A stretch of 64,000 bases of DNA from Geoalkalibacter halelectricus (GCF_025263685.1 NZ_CP092109.1:3411001-3475000); one strand, 5' to 3'; positions 20,460 through 30,652 are shown, counted from the first letter of the stretch. Notes: generated by a model from the letters alone, not told the origin. Numbers and translations are program-made.

Positions 20460-21281
20460 ATGGCTTACGATTACGAAAAATCGATCCGCCCCGGTAAGCT
20501 GCCCCACATCTGGTGCCCCGGCTGCGGTCATGGCATTGTTATGAAAGGCCTGATTCGGGCCATGGACAGTTGTAACCTTGACCGGGAAAAGACCTCCATC
20601 GTATCCGGCATCGGCTGCGCCAGCCGTCTTCCCGGCTACATGGATGCCTGCACCCTGCACACCGCCCATGGTCGTGCCGCGGCATTCGCCACCGGTGTTA
20701 AAATGGCCAACCCGGACATGACCGTGATCGTCTGCGGTGGTGACGGCGACGGGACCGCCATCGGAGGCAACCACTTTATTCATGCTTGCCGCCGCAACAT
20801 CGACATGACCTACGTCATCATGAACAACTACATCTATGGGATGACCGGCGGACAGTTCTCGCCCTGTACGCCGACGGGCCATAAAGCCTCGACCACGCCT
20901 TACGGCAACCCCGATCCCATCTTCGACATCAGCAAGCTGGCCATTGGCTCCGGGGCGACCTTTGTCGCACGCACCACCGCATTCCATGCCACCCAGATCG
21001 ATAAGCTGATTGCCGAAGGCATCAAGCACAAGGGCATGGCCGTCATCGAGGTTCTTGACGACTGCCCCACCACCTACGGTCGGCGCAACAAATTCCGCTC
21101 CGTTGTGGACATGATGAAGCGGCTCAAGGAAGTGGCCGTTCCGGTTCAGGCCGCTGCCAAAATGACCGCCGAGCAGCTCGAAGGCAAGGTTCTTACCGGT
21201 GTTCTCTACAAGGAGGACAAGCCCGAGTATTGCGAAATGTACCAGAAAGTTATCGAGCGCGCCCAGGGTTCGGCGTCCTGA
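20460..21281 (+). CDS. korB: 2-oxoglutarate:ferredoxin oxidoreductase, beta subunit
   Basis: 273 residues carrying the thiamine-diphosphate and metal site: GDGDGTAIGGNHF near residue 97, followed by MNNYIYGMTGGQ. The N-terminal WCPGCGHG is the conserved cysteine region of these beta subunits. It begins on the base after the korA stop. It holds the cofactor that decarboxylates 2-oxoglutarate; CoA and ferredoxin steps use the other subunits. Confidence 0.95.
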   Translation: MAYDYEKSIRPGKLPHIWCPGCGHGIVMKGLIRAMDSCNLDREKTSIVSGIGCASRLPGYMDACTLHTAHGRAAAFATGVKMANPDMTVIVCGGDGDGTAIGGNHFIHACRRNIDMTYVIMNNYIYGMTGGQFSPCTPTGHKASTTPYGNPDPIFDISKLAIGSGATFVARTTAFHATQIDKLIAEGIKHKGMAVIEVLDDCPTTYGRRNKFRSVVDMMKRLKEVAVPVQAAAKMTAEQLEGKVLTGVLYKEDKPEYCEMYQKVIERAQGSAS

Positions 21282-21307
21282 TCACCCGCAAAAGGAGAAT
21301 TGAAACC

Positions 21308-21856
21308 ATGGCACAACGTTTTGAAATTCGGTTTTCCGGTGCCGGTGGACAGGGTCTGATCACCGCCGGCATCATTCTCGCTGAAGCTGCCAGCATCGTT
21401 GAGGGCAAGTTCGCGGTCCAGTCCCAAAGCTATGGTCCCGAGGCTCGCGGCGGCGCTTCCAAGTCGGAAGTCATCATCTCCGACGGCCCCATCGACTACC
21501 CCAAAGCGACCATTGTCGATGCTTGCCTGGCCATGACCCAGGAAGCAGCCGACAAATATGCCAACGGCATCAAGTCCGGCGGCGTGTTGCTTCTGGATGC
21601 TGACTTTGTTCCCAACGAGCCCAAAGGGGACTTCAAAATCGTACGCATGCCGATTATGCGTACCGCCAAGGAAGACATTGGTCGCGAGATTGTCGCCAAC
21701 GTCGTGGCCCTTGGCGCGATGATCGCTCTGACTGATTGTGTTTCCCGTGAAGCCGGCGAAAAAGCAGTTCTTTCCCGGGTTCCCGAAGCTTTTATCGAAT
21801 TGAATAAAAAGGCCTATAGCCTGGGTTTTGAAAAGGTTAAGGCACTGATTAACTGA
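21308..21856 (+). CDS. korC: 2-oxoglutarate:ferredoxin oxidoreductase, gamma subunit
   Basis: 182 residues. The glycine-rich FSGAGGQGLITAGIIL at the N-terminus and the QSYGPEARGGASKSEVIIS segment are the marks of the gamma subunit. The ATG at 21308 was chosen over an open upstream start at 21230 because AAAGGAG precedes it and the family begins just before the glycine loop. It is the last gene of the operon and is closed by a terminator. Confidence 0.95.
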   Translation: MAQRFEIRFSGAGGQGLITAGIILAEAASIVEGKFAVQSQSYGPEARGGASKSEVIISDGPIDYPKATIVDACLAMTQEAADKYANGIKSGGVLLLDADFVPNEPKGDFKIVRMPIMRTAKEDIGREIVANVVALGAMIALTDCVSREAGEKAVLSRVPEAFIELNKKAYSLGFEKVKALIN

Positions 21857-21884
21857 ACAGGATTTTCTGCTTGACGTTTCTTTT

Positions 21885-21920
21885 GGGCCCGAGGGGGATT
21901 CTCCCTTCGGGCCTCTTTTT
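21885..21920 (+). terminator. Rho-independent terminator after korC
   Basis: A long G+C-rich stem (21886-21896 with 21903-21913, one G-U pair) is followed by TCTTTTT. Confidence 0.85.
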
Positions 21921-22175
21921 GTCCTGAGTCCGGCAAGAATTGCGAAAAACCCGCCACGGCAAAGCAGACCAGCATGACTGTTTCAAACATAAGAATGGCT
22001 CCCCCTGCATGAGTTGTCTCCCTTCCATGTATATTTGATGAGAAGCAAGACAGAATGTGTCACGAAAATCTTGGGAACTCTCAGTACAGGGTAGTATGAG
22101 TTTTTTCAGGTAAACCGGCATGGAGTTGGGGTCTTGGAGCATAGAAATTCTTAGCAATGAAAAGGGTTTGAGTCG

Positions 22176-22209
22176 TTGACAAAACCCCGTTAAATCGTAT
22201 ACAGTATGC
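22176..22209 (+). promoter_or_regulatory. acnB promoter with GTATAC palindrome
   Basis: TTGACA (22176-22181) is 16 bases from TATACA (22198-22203), a strong sigma-70 pattern. GTATACAGTATGC (22197-22209) over the -10 is the icd-type palindrome with one arm altered by one base. It predicts a ~145-base leader. The rest of the 21921-22354 interval shows nothing else recognisable. Confidence 0.7.
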
Positions 22210-22354
22210 AACACTCCGGCGCCGGACTGCCCTCTTTATCCCGCCCGCCTTTTTCTCTTTCAGGGACAGTTCGGAGCTTGGCATGATGCCCCGTGTTCCA
22301 GGCCGGCAGACTGTCCGGGCTTCAGCCGACCTCAATTTTCCTAGGAGGAAAGCA

Positions 22355-24889
22355 ATGATCGATGCATATCTGAAACACCAAGCGGAAAGAAACGCTCAAG
22401 GAATTCCGGCCCTGCCGCTGAGCCCTGAGCAGACAGCCGAACTTTGCAAACTGCTGGAAAGCCCTCCCGCCGGTAAGGAAGAGTTCTTGCTCGACCTGTT
22501 TAAAAATCGGGTTTCTCCCGGCGTTGATCCGGCCGCCGAAGTGAAAGCCGACTTTCTCGCCAAAATTCTCCAGGGCAAGGCCTCGTCGTCGTTGATTTCC
22601 AAGACCGATGCCGTTCAGATCCTGGGTACCATGATCGGCGGTTACAACGTCAAGCCTTTGGTGGACGCCCTCAAGGCCTCGGACCTTGCCGAAGAGGCTG
22701 CCAAAGCCCTTTCAGGCATCACCCTGGTTTATGATGCCTTTGACGAAGTTGCGGCACTGAGCAAAAACAACGCGGCCGCGAAAAAGGTCATGGAATCCTG
22801 GGCCAATGCCGAGTGGTTCACCAAAAAGCCCGGCGTGCCCGAAACCATCAAGGTCAAGGTGTTCAAGGTCGACGGCGAAATCAACACCGATGATTTCTCC
22901 CCCGCCGGTGATGCCTGGAGCCGCCCCGACATCCCCCTGCATGCCCTGGCTATGGGCAAGACCCGTTTCCCCGGCGGTCTTGAAACCATCGCCAAGTTCC
23001 GTGAGGAAGGCCATCAGGTTGCGTTCGTCGGCGACGTGGTCGGCACCGGCTCCTCGCGTAAATCGGCATGCAACAGCGTCCTGTGGCACATCGGGCGTGA
23101 AATCCCCTGCGTACCTAATAAAAAGACCGGTGGTGTCATTATCGGAGGTGTCATCGCCCCGATCTTCTTCAACACCGCCGAAGATTCCGGTGCATTGCCG
23201 CTGATGATGGACGTGTCGCAGATGAATACCGGCGACCTTATCACCATCAATACCAAAAAGGGCGAAGTCACCAACGAGAAAGGTGAGGTTCTCGCGACCT
23301 TTCAGATCAAGCCCAACACTCTTGCCGATGAATTCCGCGCCGGTGGTCGCATCCCGCTCATTATCGGCCGCTCCTTGACCAACAAGGCGCGCAAGGCCCT
23401 GGGCATGGACGAGAGTGATGTATTCGCCAAGCCGGTCAATCCGACCCCTAAAGCCGATCAGGGCTATACCCTGGCGCAAAAAATGGTCGGTCAGGCCTGC
23501 GGCCTGCCCGGCGTTTTGCCCGGCACCGCCTGTGAACCGAAGATGACCACCGTCGGGTCGCAGGATACCACCGGTCCCATGACCGCCGATGAACTCAAGG
23601 AACTGGCCTGCCTGCGCTTCCAGTCACCCATGTTCATGCAGTCCTTCTGCCATACGGCCGCCTACCCGAAACCGGCCGATGTCAAGATGCACAAAACTCT
23701 CCCGCAATTCATCGCCGAGCGTGCCGGTGTGGCGCTGCGCCCAGGCGACGGGGTAATTCACAGCTGGCTCAATCGGTTGCTGGTTCCCGACACCGTCGGT
23801 ACCGGCGGCGATTCCCACACCCGCTTCCCCATCGGTATCTCCTTCCCCGCCGGATCGGGGTTGGTGGCATTTGCCGGGGCCATGGGTTTCATGCCCCTCG
23901 ACATGCCCGAATCGGTCCTGGTGCGCTTCAAGGGCAAGCTCAATGAAGGCATCACGCTGCGCGATGTCGTCAACGCAATTCCCTACTGGGCCATCAAGCA
24001 GGGCCTGCTCACCGTGCCCAAGAAAAACAAGAAAAACATTTTCAACGGGCGCATTCTTGAGATGGAAGGGCTGCCCGATCTCTCCGTGGAGCAGGCCTTT
24101 GAGTTGACCGACGCCGCCGCCGAGCGCTCCGCCGCCGCCGGCTGCATCCAGCTCTCCGAGGACTCGGTGGCGACCTATCTGCGCTCCAACGTGGCGTTGA
24201 TGGAAAAGATGATCGAGGAGGGCTATCAGGATCCGGAGACCCTGCGCAAGCGCATCGATGCCGTCAACGAATGGCTCAAGAACCCCAAACTGCTCAAAGC
24301 CGACAAGAGTGCCGAATACGCCGCCGTGATCGAGATCGACCTGGCCGAAATTACCGAGCCGATCCTGGCCTGCCCCAATGATCCCGACGACGTCAAGCTG
24401 CTCTCCGATGTGGCCGGTACCCCCATTCAGGATGTGTTCCTGGGGTCTTGCATGACCAACATCGGGCACTTCCGGGCCGCCGGTGAAATCTGGCGCGGGC
24501 AGAAATTCAATCCCAGCGTGCGCACCTGGCTGTGTCCTCCGACCCGCATGGATCAGGATAAGCTCAAGGAAGAGGCTTACTTCGCAATTTACAGTGCCAT
24601 CGGCGCGCGGATCGAAATTGCCGGCTGCTCTTTGTGCATGGGCAATCAGGCTCGTGTTCCCGACGAGGTGAACATGTTTTCCACCTCGACACGCAATTTC
24701 GACGATCGCATCGGCAATGGCGCCAAGGTCTATCTCGGCTCCGCTGAACTCGGCGCGGTCATCACCAACACCGGCAAGATTCCCACGCCGGACGAGTATC
24801 TTGCGGTGTACAAGGAAAAAATTCTGCCCAAGGCTGACCAAGTCTACCAATATCTCCAATTCGACGAGATGGAAGGCTATGGCAAGTAA
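22355..24889 (+). CDS. acnB: Aconitate hydratase B
   Basis: Isomerises citrate to isocitrate in the TCA cycle; 844 residues. The N-terminal HEAT-like domain ([21 protein letters not shown]) and the early placement of the swivelling domain ([23 protein letters not shown]) identify AcnB rather than AcnA. Active-site segments include [21 protein letters not shown], and the 4Fe-4S ligands lie in [12 protein letters not shown] and [20 protein letters not shown] precedes the ATG at 22355; an open upstream ATG at 22283 would add non-family residues. It has its own promoter and terminator, and the operator resembles that of icd. Confidence 0.96.
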   Translation: MIDAYLKHQAERNAQGIPALPLSPEQTAELCKLLESPPAGKEEFLLDLFKNRVSPGVDPAAEVKADFLAKILQGKASSSLISKTDAVQILGTMIGGYNVKPLVDALKASDLAEEAAKALSGITLVYDAFDEVAALSKNNAAAKKVMESWANAEWFTKKPGVPETIKVKVFKVDGEINTDDFSPAGDAWSRPDIPLHALAMGKTRFPGGLETIAKFREEGHQVAFVGDVVGTGSSRKSACNSVLWHIGREIPCVPNKKTGGVIIGGVIAPIFFNTAEDSGALPLMMDVSQMNTGDLITINTKKGEVTNEKGEVLATFQIKPNTLADEFRAGGRIPLIIGRSLTNKARKALGMDESDVFAKPVNPTPKADQGYTLAQKMVGQACGLPGVLPGTACEPKMTTVGSQDTTGPMTADELKELACLRFQSPMFMQSFCHTAAYPKPADVKMHKTLPQFIAERAGVALRPGDGVIHSWLNRLLVPDTVGTGGDSHTRFPIGISFPAGSGLVAFAGAMGFMPLDMPESVLVRFKGKLNEGITLRDVVNAIPYWAIKQGLLTVPKKNKKNIFNGRILEMEGLPDLSVEQAFELTDAAAERSAAAGCIQLSEDSVATYLRSNVALMEKMIEEGYQDPETLRKRIDAVNEWLKNPKLLKADKSAEYAAVIEIDLAEITEPILACPNDPDDVKLLSDVAGTPIQDVFLGSCMTNIGHFRAAGEIWRGQKFNPSVRTWLCPPTRMDQDKLKEEAYFAIYSAIGARIEIAGCSLCMGNQARVPDEVNMFSTSTRNFDDRIGNGAKVYLGSAELGAVITNTGKIPTPDEYLAVYKEKILPKADQVYQYLQFDEMEGYGK

Positions 24890-24930
24890 TTAAATCCAGC
24901 AACATTTTTGGGTTGTTTCCATTTCTTTTT

Positions 24931-24964
24931 CCCCGCCGAAACCTTTTCGGCGGGGTTTTTTTTC
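24931..24964 (+). terminator. Rho-independent terminator after acnB
   Basis: A stem of about ten pairs (CCCCGCCGAA at 24931-24940 with TTCGGCGGGG at 24946-24955) is followed by a run of eight or more T. Confidence 0.93.
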
Positions 24965-25043
24965 TTGACCTGGAAAGGATAACCAATACACTCGATAATA
25001 CTGATTTGATGAATAACGGTTTTTTACTCAGGAGACATCTTGG

Positions 25044-26486
25044 ATGCCTGCCGAGAACGTCTTTTTCCTTCCGGTAAAAGATTTCTGTCAAAGAAACGTC
25101 GTTACCTGTTCGCCGGATATCTCCCTGGTGGAGGCGGCGGGCATCATGCGGTCGGAGAATATTTCGAGCATTGTGGTGTGCGAGGGCGGCGCGCCCATCG
25201 GCATCGTTACCGACCGGGACCTGCGCAATAAGGTTGTCGCCCCTGGGCTTGATCCGCGCGCGCTGGGCGTGCGCGGCGTTATGAACGCGCCCCTTATCGT
25301 CGTTACCGAGGATGATTACCTTTTCGAGGCTCTTTACCGCATGACCCGTCACTCCATTCACCGCGTGGGTGTGGTGAATTCTGCGGGAAAACTCACGGGG
25401 ATCATCACCAATTCGGATATTCTGCGGCTGCAGAGCCGCTCTCCCCAGCAACTCATGCGCGACATCGAGGAAGCTCAAAACCTCGAAGATCTTAAAAATC
25501 TGCACCGTCAGGTGCAGGATTTGGTGGTGCACCTGGTTGGCACCGGAGTCGCGACGCGTGACCTGGTGCGCACCATTGCGCATCTCAACGATCGAATTCT
25601 GCTGCGCCTCATCGTATTGTTGCGTTCCGAGCGTTTCCCCGATCTGACCGACGACTTTGCCTTTGTGGTCCTCGGCAGTGAGGGGCGCCGCGAACAGACC
25701 CTCACCACTGATCAGGATAACGCCATCGTTTACGCGGATGACCTGCCTGCCTTGGAAATTAAGAAGCTTGAGGAATTCAGCCAGATCCTCATCGATAATC
25801 TGATTTATATCGGGGTTCCTCCGTGTCCCGGCGGCATCATGGCAAAAAACGACACCTGGCGGCGTAGTTTGAGCAGTTGGGCCGATGTTCTGGATCGCTG
25901 GCTCGGATCCGCCACACCCGAGAATATCCTCAACGGCAGCATGTTTTTCGACCTGCGCACCCTCTACGGTGATGCGCGGTTCGAGCGCGCACTCAAGGCA
26001 CAGGTTACGGAAAATCTACAGCGCAATGAGGGTTTTTTGGCGCGCACAGCGGCCAACGTGCTGCGCTTCAAGGTTCCCTTGGGATTGTTCGGTCGAATCA
26101 AGGTCGAAACGCACGGCGAGCATATGGGCAAGCTGGATGTCAAGCGAGCGGGGATTTTTGCCATCACCGAGGGGATCAAGGTTCTTGCCCTGGAGGCTGG
26201 AATCGTCACCGGTGGAACCCGCGAGCGCATGCACGCACTTCTGGAGGCCAAGATTCTCGGGCGCAAGCAGGCCGAGGATCTTGAGGCCAGCTTCAATTTT
26301 CTCGCCTTCCTGCGGCTGCGCGGCCAGGTCGCCGCTTTGCGCGAGAAACGTGAGCCGATCAATTATATCGCCCTTAGCCAACTCAACCGTATGGAGGTCG
26401 GGCGACTGCGCCTGGCCCTCGAAGAAGTCAAGGCGTTTCAGGCCTTTCTCAAGTTGCACTTTCAGGTTAATCTGTTGAACAACTAA
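25044..26486 (+). CDS. CBS-domain DUF294 putative nucleotidyltransferase
   Basis: 480 residues. Two CBS domains (residues ~10-130; VTDRDLRNKVV, GIITNSDILRL) form an adenine-nucleotide sensor module. They are followed by the DUF294 nucleotidyltransferase-like domain with GSEGRREQTLTTDQDNAIVY near residue 212 (the G-S...D-x-D metal pattern of the GlnD-type fold) and the DUF294 C-terminal helical domain. Many homologues carry an N-terminal cyclic-nucleotide-binding domain; here the protein starts directly at the CBS pair. Substrate is unknown; a signal-transduction role is inferred from architecture. It stands alone, with a terminator behind. Confidence 0.85.
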   Translation: MPAENVFFLPVKDFCQRNVVTCSPDISLVEAAGIMRSENISSIVVCEGGAPIGIVTDRDLRNKVVAPGLDPRALGVRGVMNAPLIVVTEDDYLFEALYRMTRHSIHRVGVVNSAGKLTGIITNSDILRLQSRSPQQLMRDIEEAQNLEDLKNLHRQVQDLVVHLVGTGVATRDLVRTIAHLNDRILLRLIVLLRSERFPDLTDDFAFVVLGSEGRREQTLTTDQDNAIVYADDLPALEIKKLEEFSQILIDNLIYIGVPPCPGGIMAKNDTWRRSLSSWADVLDRWLGSATPENILNGSMFFDLRTLYGDARFERALKAQVTENLQRNEGFLARTAANVLRFKVPLGLFGRIKVETHGEHMGKLDVKRAGIFAITEGIKVLALEAGIVTGGTRERMHALLEAKILGRKQAEDLEASFNFLAFLRLRGQVAALREKREPINYIALSQLNRMEVGRLRLALEEVKAFQAFLKLHFQVNLLNN

Positions 26487-26512
26487 GCCGCGTCTGTGTG
26501 CGCGGCATTTTT
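26487..26512 (+). terminator. Rho-independent terminator after the DUF294 gene
   Basis: Stem GCCGCG/CGCGGC (26487-26492 and 26501-26506) with an 8-base loop and ATTTTT. It sits directly behind the stop codon. Confidence 0.75.
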
Positions 26513-26543
26513 CCTTGCTTCCTTACAATCGAGGTGTGCCTTT

Positions 26544-27056
26544 ATGAGCAACTCAAATCCTCTCGTCCAGATGGAGACCTCCCTGGGCGAAATCATTCTT
26601 GAACTCGATGTTGAAAAAGCGCCCTTGAGCGTGGAAAACTTCATCGCCTATGCGCGCGCCGGTCATTATGACGGCACCATCTTTCACCGCGTCATCAAGG
26701 GATTCATGATTCAGGGTGGCGGGCTGACGCCCGAGATGCAGGAAAAGCCGACCCGTGAACCCATCAAGAACGAGGCGCGCAACAAGCTGAAAAACAAGAC
26801 CGGCACCATCGCCATGGCCCGCACCGAGGAGGTCGACAGTGCCACGGCGCAATTTTTCATCAATACCGAGGACAATAAATTTCTCAACAACACCGGGACC
26901 AGCCCGGCGGACTTCGGCTATGCGGTGTTCGGACAGGTCGTCGACGGCATGAACGTGGTCTACACCATTGAGCAGCGGGCCACCACCAGCAGGGACGGAT
27001 ACGATGACGTGCCGGTTGAGCCGGTGGTGATCACCAAGGTCACGGTTCTTGATTGA
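26544..27056 (+). CDS. ppiB: Cyclophilin-type peptidyl-prolyl cis-trans isomerase
   Basis: 170 residues, a single cyclophilin domain without a signal peptide, so cytoplasmic PpiB type. Conserved active-site segments include [14 protein letters not shown] (catalytic Arg and Phe-x-x-Gln) and [17 protein letters not shown]. It catalyses proline isomerisation during folding. The ATG at 26544 follows GAGGTG and gives the normal N-terminus; an upstream ATG at 26496 would add a non-conserved stretch. Confidence 0.94.
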   Translation: MSNSNPLVQMETSLGEIILELDVEKAPLSVENFIAYARAGHYDGTIFHRVIKGFMIQGGGLTPEMQEKPTREPIKNEARNKLKNKTGTIAMARTEEVDSATAQFFINTEDNKFLNNTGTSPADFGYAVFGQVVDGMNVVYTIEQRATTSRDGYDDVPVEPVVITKVTVLD

Positions 27057-27076
27057 TGCCCAGATCGAGTTCATGA

Positions 27077-27129
27077 CGAAAAAAGAAAGGGGGGGAGATT
27101 CCACAGGATCTCCCCCCTTTCTTTTTTCG
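27077..27129. terminator. Bidirectional terminator between ppiB and aguB
   Basis: A very long stem (GAAAAAAGAAAGGGGGG from 27078 against its complement ending 27128, one bulged G) has A-rich and T-rich flanks, so it can stop transcription from both convergent genes. Confidence 0.85.
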
Positions 27130-27142
27130 CGTTGATGAAGGT

Positions 27143-28027
27143 TTAGTCTCGATAGCGCCTGGTCAGATCCTGATAGGCGTCGATGCGCCGATCGCGCAGA
27201 AACGGCCAGATGCGGCGCACGGTCTCGCTGCGCCCCAGATCGATGTCGTGCACCAGAACCTCCTCGGCGTCGGTGGCGGCGCGCGCGATCCATTCCCCCT
27301 GGGGCCCGGCGATAAAGCTGCTGCCCCAGAATAAGGCTCCGGGGGATTGCTCGCTGGGGTCGGGTTCATGGCCGACGCGATTGACGCTGATCACCGGCAG
27401 GCCGTTGGCCACTGCGTGGGCACGCTGGATGGTCAACCAGGCCTCGCGTTGGCGCTGCTGCTCATCATCGTTGTCGCGCGGATCCCAGCCGATGGCGGTG
27501 GGATAGATGAGCAGATCCGCTCCCGCCAGGGCCATGAGGCGTGCCCCTTCGGGATACCACTGGTCCCAGCAGACCAGCACGCCCAAGCGCCCGACGGAAG
27601 TGTCGATGGGGTTGAAGCCGAGATCGCCGGGGGTGAAGAAAAACTTCTCGTAATAGCCCGGATCGTCGGGGATATGCATTTTGCGATAGCGACCGGCGAT
27701 GCTTCCGTCACGCTCCAGCACCACGGCGGTGTTGTGGTAAAGGCCGGGGGCGCGCCGCTCGAACAGCGAGGTCACAAGCACCACGCCGAGTTCCCGGGCC
27801 AGGGCGCCGAACTGTTCGGTCGACGGGCCGGGGATGGTTTCGGCCTGATCGAAGCAGTCGGTGTCTTCGGTTTGGCAGAAGTACAGGCCGGTATGCAACT
27901 CCTGCAGAACCACCAGTTGCGCCCCGCTCTCGGCGGCTTGGCGAATGCCGTCCAAACTCTTGCGAACATTGTCCTCGCGGTTTGCGCCGCAGCTTTGCTG
28001 GACCAGACCGACCTTGAGCTTGTTCAT
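27143..28027 (-). CDS. aguB: N-carbamoylputrescine amidase
   Basis: A 294-residue nitrilase-superfamily enzyme hydrolysing N-carbamoylputrescine to putrescine, CO2 and ammonia. The Glu-Lys-Cys triad is visible: Glu43 (VLQELHTGLYF), Lys116 (YRKMHIPDD) and Cys153 (LVCWDQWYPE). KMHIPDDPGYYEKFFFTPGD is typical of AguB rather than other nitrilases. The ATG overlaps the stop of aguA by four bases (ATGA), so the two are translationally coupled and form the agmatine route to putrescine. Confidence 0.94.
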   Translation of the reverse strand: MNKLKVGLVQQSCGANREDNVRKSLDGIRQAAESGAQLVVLQELHTGLYFCQTEDTDCFDQAETIPGPSTEQFGALARELGVVLVTSLFERRAPGLYHNTAVVLERDGSIAGRYRKMHIPDDPGYYEKFFFTPGDLGFNPIDTSVGRLGVLVCWDQWYPEGARLMALAGADLLIYPTAIGWDPRDNDDEQQRQREAWLTIQRAHAVANGLPVISVNRVGHEPDPSEQSPGALFWGSSFIAGPQGEWIARAATDAEEVLVHDIDLGRSETVRRIWPFLRDRRIDAYQDLTRRYRD

Positions 28028-29049
28028 GCCAAAACTCCCTTGGGCAACTGCATGGTGACGCAGTGCAGCGAGCCATGTTGAAGAATGAGGGCCGAGCAGT
28101 CAATGCCGATTATAGCACGATCGGGGAAGGCTTCGCCTACCACCGCCAGAGCGTCAGCGTCGTGTGGGTCGCCATAGGTGGGCACCAGCACGGCCTGATT
28201 GATGACCAGGAAATTGGCGTAGGTCGCGGGCAGCCGCTGTCCGGCTTCGTCATAATGCGCCCGCGGCCAGGGCAGGGGCAGAAGACGATAGGGCTGCCCC
28301 TGGGGGGTGCGAAAAGCTTCCAGTTCGGCACGCATGGCCGCTAGTGCCGCAAAGTGCTCATCCTCCGCGTCGTCGCAGGCGACATAAAGGATGGTGTCCG
28401 CTGGCGCCAGGCGCGCCAGGGTGTCGATATGCGAGTCCGTATCGTCGCCGGCCAGATAGCCGTTGTTGAGCCAGAGAAAATGCTTGGTCCCCAGAAGTTC
28501 GCCCAGTTCGCGTTCCAGGCCGGATTGATCCAGGTGGGGATTGCGGTTGGGATTGAGCAGGCACTCGCTGGTGGTCAGCAGGGTGCCCCGGCCGTCGCTT
28601 TCGATGCTGCCGCCTTCGAGGATCAGCCCCGGGGTATGCAGCGGCACGGCGCCGAACACGCCCGCCCCGCGCAGGCGGCGGGTGACCTGGTTGTCGAGGT
28701 TGGCGGCGAATTTGAGTCCCCAGCCGTTGAAACCGAAGTCGAGCAAGCGCGGCCGGCCCTGTTCTTCGACGGTGATGGGGCCGAAGTCCCTCGCCCAGGT
28801 ATCATTGGTCGGGCACCGCACCAAGCGAAACCGCTCCAGATCAGCGCCGGCCGTGGTCAATGCCTGGCGAACCGGTGTCAGATCGGGCGCGACAATCACC
28901 ACGGACTCGTAATCGGCGATGCGCAGGGCAATTTCGGTGAACACCGGCGAAACGCGCTCGAGCAGAGGGGCCCAGTCGCTGTCTTGATGCGGCCAAGCCA
29001 AAAGGACCGCGTCCTGCTCCTCCCATTCGGCGGGAAGGCGAACTTGCAT
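28024..29049 (-). CDS. aguA: Agmatine deiminase
   Basis: Converts agmatine to N-carbamoylputrescine and ammonia. 341 residues from the ATG at 29049, which stands 7 bases after AAGGAG and gives the family N-terminus MQVRLPAEWEEQDAVLLAWPH; a longer frame opens at 29118 but lacks support. The penteins' catalytic residues are visible: GGSIESDGRGT, the His in DDTDSHIDTLA and the nucleophilic Cys330 in SLHCVTMQLP. It forms an operon with aguB. Confidence 0.95.
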   Translation of the reverse strand: MQVRLPAEWEEQDAVLLAWPHQDSDWAPLLERVSPVFTEIALRIADYESVVIVAPDLTPVRQALTTAGADLERFRLVRCPTNDTWARDFGPITVEEQGRPRLLDFGFNGWGLKFAANLDNQVTRRLRGAGVFGAVPLHTPGLILEGGSIESDGRGTLLTTSECLLNPNRNPHLDQSGLERELGELLGTKHFLWLNNGYLAGDDTDSHIDTLARLAPADTILYVACDDAEDEHFAALAAMRAELEAFRTPQGQPYRLLPLPWPRAHYDEAGQRLPATYANFLVINQAVLVPTYGDPHDADALAVVGEAFPDRAIIGIDCSALILQHGSLHCVTMQLPKGVLA

Positions 29050-29128
29050 GGCAAAACTCCTTGCGGGCAAGGTTTGGACAATGCCGCGCATGCTAAAGCA
29101 AAGCTGTTGTTCTGGCAACAGAATTTGA

Positions 29129-30652
29129 CTACGGCGGGTATCCTGGCCCGAGGTTGCTTTGGATTAACAGGGCGATGGCGATCAGGACGGCCAGACCCGC
29201 TGGAACCAGAATCCACAGTCGACCGCGGCGTGTCAGTTTGACGGGGCGCCAACCCAGGGGTAGGGGAAACTCACCGAAGCGAAAACGCATTTCGCAGATG
29301 GTGATGAGCACGGCCAGCCAGCAGGCGCCCAGGGTCAGCCCGCCCAGCACGTCGCTCAGCCAGTGCGCTCCGAGGTAAATGCGGCTGAAGCCGATCAGCA
29401 GCGCCCAAAAACTCGCCCAAAAAATAAGATAGAAGCGCGTTTCCCATAGGCGCACACTTCCAAGGATGAAATAAACGACCAGACCGTAGAAGGCCACGGC
29501 ACTGAAGGCGTGACTGCTCGGAAAACTCGCGAAGGCCGTTTCGAAGTGAGGAAAAAAGGGCAAGGGACGGGGGTGGTCGAAGATGAATTTGACCAGCAGA
29601 ACCAGAAGTTGTCCGGCGGGAAATCCAAGCAACAGAATCAGGGCTGAAAAATCGCGATTATTGAGAGTCAGCCAAAGCAGCGTAAATGCCGCCGCCAGAA
29701 GCAAGATCGGCAAATCGCCCATTTGACTGACAACCGAAAAAAACAGGTCGCTGACGGGGTGATGCAACTCCGACATCAGTTCATAAACCACCAGATCCGT
29801 TCGCACCAAGGGCGTCTGGCGCAAGAGCAGGCGGTTGATCCAGAAAAACACCAGTGCCAGAATCAGGCTGGCGAAAAAGCCGACACTTAAGGCGAATCCA
29901 GTGCTTTTTCGCAGGGAAAAACGCTCGACGACAAACTCATGCAGGGTGGGCAGATGTGCGGCCGACCAAAGGGAAAATCTGGAGGCAGCCATGGTGCGCA
30001 GCTTTTTTTGGGCTGTAAGCCAAAGGCGCAGTGCCAGATTCTGCAACAGCGGAAACGCAAAGCGCCAGAAGAGGTGGTTGATTACCAGTAGTCCGGCGAA
30101 AACCAGCATCAGCAGGCTCAGGCGCCCGGTCCAAACCTGGACGCGCTGCCAACTGGCGCCGAAAAAATAGCCCAGGCCCGGATAGGCGACGCCCCAGAGT
30201 ATCGCGCTGATGAGAGTATAGGCGGCAAAGGGGGCGGGCGGCATTCGGGCGCTGCCCGCGATCAATGGAATGAAGGGCCGAAGAATCCCGATAAAGCGCC
30301 CGAAAAAAACGCTTTTTCCGCCATGGGCCACAAAAAAGAGGCGGGCGCGATTCAGGATTTGTTTGCGGCGGACAAGAATGCGGGTCTGGAAAAGCCTGGT
30401 ACCGTAACGCGCCCCGAGTAAATAACTCACCAGGTCGCCAAAGATCGCGCCGACGGTGACGGCCGCCATCAACGGCAGAGGCGCCCCCTGCCCATGGGCG
30501 GCAAAAAAACCCGCCATGACAATAATCACGCTCCCGGGCACGAAAATGCCTACCAGGGCCAGGGACTCCAGAAAGGCGATCAGGCCCAGGCAGGCATAAT
30601 ACAGCCATCCCGAAGGCAGCCAGGCGGCGAATGTTTCAAGCCAAGGTTCCAT
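29129..30652 (-). CDS. DedA-PAP2 fusion membrane protein
   Basis: 507 residues with about a dozen hydrophobic segments. Residues 1-~200 are a DedA/SNARE-associated (VTT) domain: FLESLALVGIFVPGS, GDLVSYLLGARYG and FFGRFIGILRPFIPLIAG. Residues ~260-490 are a PAP2 lipid-phosphatase domain with all three motifs: KFIFDHPRP, FPSSHAFS and SRIYLGAHWLSD. DedA proteins act in lipid-carrier flipping and PAP2 enzymes dephosphorylate polyprenyl or phospholipid phosphates, so the fusion suggests coupled flipping and dephosphorylation. That coupling is inference; both domain calls are firm. Confidence 0.9.
   Translation of the reverse strand: MEPWLETFAAWLPSGWLYYACLGLIAFLESLALVGIFVPGSVIIVMAGFFAAHGQGAPLPLMAAVTVGAIFGDLVSYLLGARYGTRLFQTRILVRRKQILNRARLFFVAHGGKSVFFGRFIGILRPFIPLIAGSARMPPAPFAAYTLISAILWGVAYPGLGYFFGASWQRVQVWTGRLSLLMLVFAGLLVINHLFWRFAFPLLQNLALRLWLTAQKKLRTMAASRFSLWSAAHLPTLHEFVVERFSLRKSTGFALSVGFFASLILALVFFWINRLLLRQTPLVRTDLVVYELMSELHHPVSDLFFSVVSQMGDLPILLLAAAFTLLWLTLNNRDFSALILLLGFPAGQLLVLLVKFIFDHPRPLPFFPHFETAFASFPSSHAFSAVAFYGLVVYFILGSVRLWETRFYLIFWASFWALLIGFSRIYLGAHWLSDVLGGLTLGACWLAVLITICEMRFRFGEFPLPLGWRPVKLTRRGRLWILVPAGLAVLIAIALLIQSNLGPGYPP

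Noticed and set aside
19299-21029. A 576-codon minus-strand frame across korA and korB
   Set aside because: Antisense shadow; composition is repetitive Gly/His/Asp mirroring the plus-strand codons.
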